Of a DNA stretch of 64,000 bases, positions 57,188 to 64,000 are shown piece after piece. A program made the position numbers and the translations under genes. The DNA comes from Blumeriella jaapii. Its lineage: Eukaryota > Ascomycota > Leotiomycetes > Helotiales > Drepanopezizaceae. The stretch covers positions 124,001-188,000 of the forward strand of contig VWND01000004.1 in the NCBI GenBank assembly GCA_009599575.1, given 5' to 3'. How positions within the stretch are numbered: position 1 is the first letter of the stretch; each line of letters opens with the position of its first letter. The notes under the pieces were generated by a model, which worked only from the letters and a program-made list of their open reading frames with translations, had not been told where the DNA came from and ran no database searches.

Positions 57188-60100
57188 TGGCAAGAGGCAT
57201 TGATAGGCATCGAAATGGGATTGGAGGCACGAAGTGAGCTATGACTGTAAAAGCAAATCACGTTGTTGTATAGCACGGCAAATTTAAATGTATATACCCA
57301 TCAGAATACATTTCTTTTCACGTGGTAATAAGTGATTGATGTTTTTTACTTTTGGTTTTTCAAGGGGGGCTTTTCTTTTCTTTTTAGGAAAGAGGTATTC
57401 CGATCTGACAAAGTCACAAACAAATCGAAAATAATATCGAAATTGAATGATCTTTATAAAACCATAAGGCCTATACACATTTATTAACCTTTTCGGAATG
57501 CGTACTAAAAAGGTCATTTGAATTACGCGAACAAAACCAAAAATACAAAGTTCGTGGCAAAGGAAAGGGTTAGTACTTTCATCTTTGCCTTCAGGCGTAC
57601 TTGCCCATTTGATAAGCGAGAAATGCGCTGTGTAGATCGCAAAATTCACTTTTGTATAAGCAGTTTTCTGTTAACCAAAGTGATTTATCAAAAAACAGTA
57701 ATCAATGTATCACATCTTCTTTAATACGATACAATCTAAGTATAACCTCGTTTAAAGTCTTTGTGAATGGTGCGGATTCGTTGCGCTATTGATTAGCTTT
57801 GCACAACTGAGCAACTCGGTCTTTCTAAATCAAAAGTTTCGGCGAGCCAACTCAGCGTTGGCGTTTTGTACAGAAAATAGATGTAAAAAAAAGCAACACG
57901 TTTAACTAATCAGACGGGAGAGCTCAATTGTTATAGGCATTGTAATGATTCTAATTTTTTTCTGTTAAAGCTAGAAGTCCATGTTCAAGGTGAAAAATCG
58001 AAAACTGATTACGCTTCTTATACAAGCAAGTGCGAATATTGATCATACATCTGCAACAATCAACAAATGCTATTACGTTTAATTAGTTCTTATGCATTCC
58101 TCCGAGACAATGCTTAGGATCTTTTTTGTCCGGATGTAATAAAATAAACCAAACAAGGCTACGGCAACGGTCTGTTCCATACTCTTACAAGCCTTGTAGC
58201 ACTTACTTTTTCCTTTGGAAAACAGGGTGTTTACCCTACGCTTAATACCTGTTATGCCACTGAGGTATTGATAAGAATCTGAAATATAGGACTTTATGGT
58301 TTTGCTGACGTATACGCGAGTCTGTGGTCGCATGCAAGCGAATCGTATGACATGCGGAAGTGCTATTCTTCAGGTTCTTCGCTCGCAACGCGCCTGCTTG
58401 GGAAGCTGTCGCAGCAATAGGGGGGGTGGTGGTGATATGGGCCAGCGCACCAAACCCAGCGGTGTGAATTCACATTTTGCTGTGCGACAGAAGCTGTATG
58501 ATGGAATATCATATTGCTTTTCATCAAAAGCAATAGCGATAGAGGCATTTCTTGATACCTACATATGTACGAGACGTAGAGGAGTATCTGGAATGCGTGC
58601 CTATCAAGCCTTCTTTCTCCGAAGCCCAGTTCCCCGTAACAGGTACAACATCATATCATTCCTTTCCGAGCAGAAGCAGCAGTAGCAATAAACGTCCGAC
58701 TGTTTACGAAGAAGCTGTAGACAACTAATTTCTTACTCTTACCCTTTTTTCTATGGTCATCTATTTTGTCCCTTGCAAAAGACAGCTCTTACATTCCTGC
58801 AATAGCAGCGCAAATCTAGTTTGCTGATTCCTCCTGGTGTACGCGCTCATTTGTATATATTGAATGCGGCATAAATTACCCTCTGATCAAAGCTATTTAC
58901 TTTTCCACAGAGCATGTGTAAGCTACTCCGCAAGAAAAAGCAGCCATAACAGTAAAAAATCAAACAATTCTAAATGACCAACAACAGAATTAACTTGAAA
59001 AAACAACATTTAACCCTCTATCAGGTTTATTTCGTAACCTTATTTTTCTCTTGATGACAATAACAAAAACAAAGTTTTGAACACCAGAGCTTCCGATACA
59101 TCTCCACTACCTATTTCACAGTTATTGCCGAGGCAATCAAGTTACAGCTTTGGACCGTTCACTTCCTCCATTTTCATTCCTGCATACGTTCCTAAAATGG
59201 AAGTCCTGATTGATCCACCAATCGATTATCCAACCCGGCAACCTCTCACTTATTCTACTCCCCTGTTCTTCTTCACCTGGTGATCCATCTGTACCAAGAA
59301 ACCTTTTGCGAACCCTTTGCCCCTCCTCTTTTCAACAAAGAATTCAAAGCAAGAAATAAAACCGATATATAACCAGCGTGGGGATCTTGCCGCGCATTGT
59401 TTTTCCTCTTTTTACTCTGGTACAAGCGTGTGATCCAATTTCATACAATATAATCTAACAATTACTTGTTCCCAAAAAGATTTTTTACAAAAGAAAACAA
59501 TGGTGATAATCAACAACAAACATTAGACTAAGTATAAACGACAACCAACCTTTCTTTTTCCATCTTTCCAGCTTGTTTTTCTTTTCCCCTTCACGCGGAA
59601 AGACAGAAATGTCAGAAATACGTACGGTACTGGGTTTGCATCTGATCGATCTATCTCAAAGCCAACGCCAAAGCCAAAGGTGATCAAATTACAGCTTTAC
59701 AAGATGCCACCGTTCGACTCTTCCCGCTCTAGGTTTACCTAGGTACTTAAAAGTAGAAAGTCTCTACTAACCGACCAATTATCAACCATCCAACCAGCCA
59801 ATGATTCGCACTTGACGCCCTCTCTCTGCCTTTCCCTCTTCTCCTCTCTCCCTTCCGCCCAAGTTCAAATCAAGCCTGACCGCAGATATTACGTACCTCC
59901 GATTCAATTCATTCCAATCAGTCAGTTCTATTATTCATCTAAACCAGAATTAGCAAATCAACTTTACACTATAGCTATTTCCGTACCTAGCTACCTATCT
60001 ATCTACTTATCTAACCCACCTACCCAGAGAGGGATCTACCCACAGCGAGATGAACTTGACAAAACAAGCAAGCAGCAGTACGATAGAAAAAACGCACGAC

Positions 60101-60512
60101 GGGTATGTACGTATGTGTATGCATGTGATTACGTATAAGCATTCCAATACGAATCTAGAAGCAAGGAGGAAAAGCAAACAAAGCCGCTGGAAAATCTGCT
60201 GTCGGGACTGGGAGAGCAACAACCCCAGGGCCCGTGGGGAATCGGAATCGGAATCGGAATCGGAATCAGAACCAGAATCAGCGTCGAAAGCCGAGCCGGA
60301 AACGAACGCAAAAAGTCTAACGCCGGGACGGAAATCGAGCCAGAGTCGAGAGCTGGATGGATCGGCCAGAGCCAGAAGCTGGATGTCATCCGGGAGACTC
60401 TTCCACTCGCCCGTCTTATCCGCATCAAACACCCCTTCTTCGTTTCTATCCAGGCAATAGCTCTCTCTCATCCATCTCACACATGAAACTTCCACTTCCA
60501 CCAGCTAAACAT
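57188..60512. other. AT-rich gap between two 3' ends, no gene seen
   Basis: About 3.3 kb. Frames are AT-rich with low-complexity translations. Around 60237-60290 there is a hexanucleotide GGAATC repeat of about five copies that decays into GAACCAGAATC. The right end is the 3' UTR region of erdS. No transposon protein could be recognised. Confidence 0.5.
60237..60290. repeat. Hexanucleotide repeat, unit GGAATC
   Basis: Four to five exact GGAATC units followed by degenerate ones. It makes Ser-Glu repeats when translated on the plus strand and Ser-Asp repeats on the minus strand, which explains two spurious frames there. Confidence 0.85.
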
Positions 60513-63500
60513 CTAGCCGTCCTCCTCTAAGAACCCCATGATGGCTCTGATACCACTCGCGCCGAGACCGCCTCGAGGATAGCAAACGTACACGGGATCG
60601 TTCTTCACACCCATCTTCTCGCGAAACTCGCTCTTGTTCGTCAGCTTGAACTGCTTGTTGATGGCCTCGTAGGCTTTGCGCAACGCCTTGAGCTTCGTCT
60701 TGCCCAGGTTTCGGCCTCCCTCCAGCCCCGACATCGCACCCGTACCGAACGTGACTTGTTTGCACGTCGGGTCGGCAGCCGCAATCGCCTTCAGGGAGTG
60801 CAGGATGAGTGACTCGATGGTGCCCGACGGGGCGCCAGGGAACTCGAGGGAGAACTTAACCTGGTACCCGTTCTGCGGGGAAAGCTGGTGTAGAACAACA
60901 ATGGCGTGGATGGTGCCGTCCGGAACTTGCGAGTAGAAGTAGCGGCGGTGCTCCTGGTCGACCCACGGTCTGATCTCCGTGAGGTGGACTTGGGTGCCTT
61001 TGCGTCCGTTCTTCCAATCGGCGATTCGCACATCGATCTTCTGGACGAGGTCTTCCGGGACAGGCTCGTTGAAGGGAAGATCAATGTGCTTGATGCCCTC
61101 GCTCTCTGCGTGGCGGATCTTGCGTGCCAGGTCTTTGTCTTTCGCAGCCGGGTTGTTGCGCGGATCAGTGCGCTCTTCTGCGATGCAGCCCAGGGTGCGC
61201 CAGAGGAATTTTTCGCCGAGGTACTCTTCGACTAGGGGACCGGCAATCATCCACAGGGGCTTCAGCTCTTTGTGATCATGCTTGAGGTAGTTAAGGTAGG
61301 CGGAGATGATTTGCGGATATTGTGATTTGGCGCACAGGGGCTCGCCGACGGCGATGGCGAAGTTGTTGTGCACAATGTAACCTTGCGCTGCGCCAGTGGA
61401 AGGGTGGCGCCAGACGTGGTAGCGCTTATCGAGCCAGGAGGTGTTCGCTGCGTCGCCATAGTTGGCGATGAGCTTCTCAAGGGGTTGAAACTTGTGCTTG
61501 CCAGCGATGCTGTCCTCGTCCTCGTCGTCCTGGTAATCTCTTGATTCCCAGGGTGGGTTGGTGGTGCTGGCGTCTTCGTGGCGGAGGGCCAAGGCAGTTT
61601 GCTTGGCAGGGAGTGACTTGGGGTCGCGAGGGAAGAGAGATGCAAGACGAATGTTGCCGAGATTGAGAAAGAGATAGGTGAGGCGCTCAAGGCCGATACC
61701 ACAGCCCGCGTGGGGTGGTGCTCCCCAGCGGAAGCCTTCCAGATACTCAATCATGGTATCGGGATGGATGCCCTTCTTCTTGAGATTCTTCTCGAGGAAC
61801 TTGGCGTCGTGGATACGTTGCCCACCTGAAAGAATCTCCTGGCCTCTCATAAAGATGTCGAAAGAATTGGTATACCGGTTATCCTCAGGGTCGGGCATGG
61901 TATAGAAAGGTCTTGCCGAGGCAGGAAATTTGTCCAAGATGTAGTAATCCGTCTTGTACTTTTCACGCACGATGGCTCCCAGGCGAATCTCGGCTCGGGT
62001 AGCAAGGTCCTCGGTCTCCTTGGGCGGATTGCCGTCCTCGTCAACCCATCCATCCTCAATCAGCAGCTTGACACCATCCGCGAACTTGATGCGCGGTGTT
62101 TCTTCCAGCCAAATGACCCGCTCTTGTGGGTAAAATTCGGAGATCAGGTCAATCTCCTTCTGATACCTCTCGTAGATGCCCTTCCACAAGTTCTTGAACA
62201 TGCCGTCAATGATGTTCAATGCCTCGTGATAGTGCTCCTCCAAAGCCATCTCCAAGTCCAGTCCAGTATACTCGGTCAGATGTCTCGGCGTGTTACTGTC
62301 CTCGGCTCGGAAGACTGGGCCAACCTCGTACACACGCTCAAAATCGGCTGCGATGGCCATTTGCTTGGCAAGCTGGGGGGACTGGGCCAAGAAAGCTGGG
62401 CGCCCGAAATAGTTTAATTCAAACACCGACGCTCCAGACTCGGTTGCGCCACCTTGAAGCTTTGGAGTGTGGATCTCGATAAAGCCCTGGCCATCTAGGT
62501 AGGTGCGGAAAAGGTTGCAGATTCCGGATTGGATGCGAAAGATCGCTTGCGCCGGGCCTGTTCGCAGATCAACAATACGACTGTTCAGACGAACTCGCTG
62601 AGGCAGCGATCTCCTTGACCGGAAGACATCCATGCTCGCTGTTTCTGTTAGCAAATGGTCTGGGCGGGGTTTTTTTTTTAAAAAAAGCGTGTGGGGGTGG
62701 GGGCCGTGTGCTTACCTCTCGTCTTTTCCCCCGAAGGCGAACCAGACGCTCCCGCTCGCATAGACCTGCGGCGGATGACATCTGAAGATGCTCGAGTCAC
62801 ATTCAGAGAAGATCTCGGACTTCCCGCAACCGAGTCCTTCGGAGTGTCCCAAGCCGAAGCAGGTGGAAACAGAGAATCGTCCTCCTCATCCTCATTGTCG
62901 TCGTCTCTCTCGCGGTTGATGTTCTCGGCATCGTAGACGGTAAAAGGGACATTCTCCGTTAGGTCCCCCACCTTGTGCACCTCGTAGACCTCGAATTCGT
63001 AGTCGTGGATTGTGGCGTTTTTGACCCGCTTTAGAGCCTTCCGCAGTTTAGCATGCACGACCACGATAGTTTCGCTGGGATAGTGCTCGATGCTGCGGAC
63101 CATATGCTCGGAAATGGTGCCGGTGTTGTCTTCGTTCTCTGCGCATTGTCAGCCGGGGATCTCGTATGGCAAGCCATGTGTGTATGAGAAAGAGAGAGAG
63201 AGAGAGAGACATGCCCGTCAGCTCGTGAATCGGCTTGAAGCTCTGCAAGACTCCCTGGATTGTCATGGTCTGCTGGCGGAAGACGATAAACACCAATTTG
63301 GCGCTCATTCGACGCAGCGTGTGGATTCTGGCCCGGAAGGAAACCACGGTGCCTTCCAATTCTGGACCATGTTAGTTTCGCCTGCAGCCTCGAGCGGTGA
63401 CACGTACTCTCGCAGTCCATCTCCTGGAACAGCAACCTGTTCTCGTGGTTCCACCTCTTGCTCATGTTCATGCTGTACGGTCTGTACAACCGGGTCATGT

Positions 63501-63845
63501 CCGGAGGGCCCTCCTCCAGGAACTTTCGTCCTCTATGCGCGCCAGGGATTCGCGCTTCCGCGTCTCGGCCTTGTTGCGCTGCTTGTCCACACTGCGACGC
63601 TCCTTCTTGGCGTTCAAGACTTCGTGACTCTGGCGTCTGGTGTCGAGGTCGAGGTCGGCGCCGGCGCCATCGGACGCCCCGGCCTTGCCCTTTCCGTTTG
63701 CAATTGCGTGGCCCTTGTTCGGAGTGATGGAGCGGCGGTTGACTGACGAGGACGAATCGTCGGTCCCTTTGCTGGCCTTGGCGTCGCTGGTGAGGTGGCC
63801 GCTGACCTCGCGCAGCTTGCGGAAGGGCTTCTTGATAAGATCCAT
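60513..63845 (-). CDS. erdS: Ergosteryl-aspartate synthase: AspRS-DUF2156 fusion (one frame change)
   Basis: Class II aspartyl-tRNA synthetase fused to a DUF2156 (GNAT-like, MprF-type) transferase. Fungal ErdS charges tRNA-Asp and passes the aspartate to ergosterol. Four exons: 63845-63408, 63361-63215, 63138-62716 and 62644-60513. Introns are 46, 76 and 71 nt. The 76-nt one is read as GC-AG, because only that keeps phase; a (CT)n run begins right after its donor. Protein about 1,046 residues. Motif 2: GPVFRAEDSNTPRHLTEYTG; motif 3: GCGIGLERLTYLF. DUF2156 part from about residue 725: YIVHNNFAIAVGEP, RRYFYSQVPDGTI, FGTGAMSGLEGGRNLG and a C-terminal YPRGGLGASGIRAIMGF. Exon 1 changes frame near 63520 (ARIEDES to EEGPPDMTRLY); one missing T in an AGTTCC context would restore it. 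No erdH-like hydrolase is in the window. Confidence 0.9.
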
Positions 63846-64000
63846 GCTTGGGGCCGCGAGCCTGGGCGATGGGGGGACGCGTGGGAAAGTCAGGAAGAGG
63901 AGAGGGAGCGAAATGCTGGTGGATTGTCCTTCAGCAATGCCAGGAGAACTTTGCGGTGCCGGGAGAGCGGGCAGGAGGTGGACGAGTGCTGGATGATGGT
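63846..64000. other. erdS upstream region, window edge
   Basis: Presumed promoter and 5' UTR of erdS; no gene start is visible before the window ends. Confidence 0.5.

Noticed and set aside
60007..60501. Ser/Asp-rich frames on both strands near 60.2 kb
   Set aside because: Driven by the GGAATC repeat in the erdS 3' region; no conserved content.
60513..62654. Plain lysyl- or aspartyl-tRNA synthetase
   Set aside because: The catalytic core is AspRS rather than LysRS, and the C-terminal 320 residues are a DUF2156 domain absent from ordinary AspRS.

Overview
This window looks like a filamentous ascomycete (Pezizomycotina) nuclear genome, probably a sordariomycete, though that class-level guess rests only on overall gene character. 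Genes carry short GT-AG introns of about 45-170 nt. There are no operons, gene-dense blocks are separated by AT-rich, repeat-scarred gaps, and the gene families are typically fungal: fungalysin, highly reducing PKS-NRPS, PTH11/rhodopsin-type membrane protein, Zn2Cys6 factor, ErdS.

Layout. 0.7-2.9 kb: a secreted M36 metallopeptidase (five exons). 2.9-8.0 kb: an AT-rich gene desert with a LINE-like tail, a 345-bp MITE flanked by TA and another inverted-repeat element. 8.0-20.6 kb: a single 12.6-kb PKS-NRPS megasynthase gene (KS-AT-DH-MT-[no active ER seen]-KR-ACP-C-A-T-R), broken by two frame changes. 21.6-22.9 kb: a convergent FAD monooxygenase, the only obvious tailoring enzyme next to it. 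24.4-26.4 kb: RNA polymerase III subunit RPC4. 26.4-30.1 kb: a gene-poor gap with a decayed 2EXR-like gene. 30.1-32.4 kb: the mitochondrial aspartate/glutamate carrier. 33.8-36.0 kb: a mitotic B-type cyclin. 36-40.2 kb: a long promoter interval rich in simple repeats. 40.2-42.5 kb: a nuclear protein with a C-terminal Zn2Cys6 domain. 44.7-46.7 kb: a sugar-porter MFS transporter with a 22-nt microexon. 47.2-48.8 kb: a 2EXR-like protein. 49.9-50.7 kb: a coiled-coil, tail-anchored hypothetical. 53.4-54.7 kb: a seven-helix rhodopsin-like protein. 55.0-55.7 kb: a small membrane protein (DUF7719-like). 56.2-57.2 kb: the GPI-anchor deacetylase PIG-L/Gpi12. 60.5-63.8 kb: an AspRS-DUF2156 fusion, the expected architecture of ergosteryl-aspartate synthase ErdS.

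How the genes work together. The PKS-NRPS and the tail-to-tail monooxygenase are the best candidates for a minimal biosynthetic cluster making an amino-acid-capped polyketide (tetramate/pyrrolidinone class). No trans-enoylreductase, P450 or cluster regulator is visible beside them. Most other genes are housekeeping (Pol III, carrier, cyclin, GPI synthesis) and independent of one another. ErdS links tRNA charging to sterol modification.

Caution. Five single-point frame changes interrupt otherwise intact conserved proteins: two in the PKS-NRPS and one each in RPC4, the Zn2Cys6 protein and ErdS. Because RPC4 should be essential, small indel errors in the assembly are a better first explanation than five separate pseudogenes.
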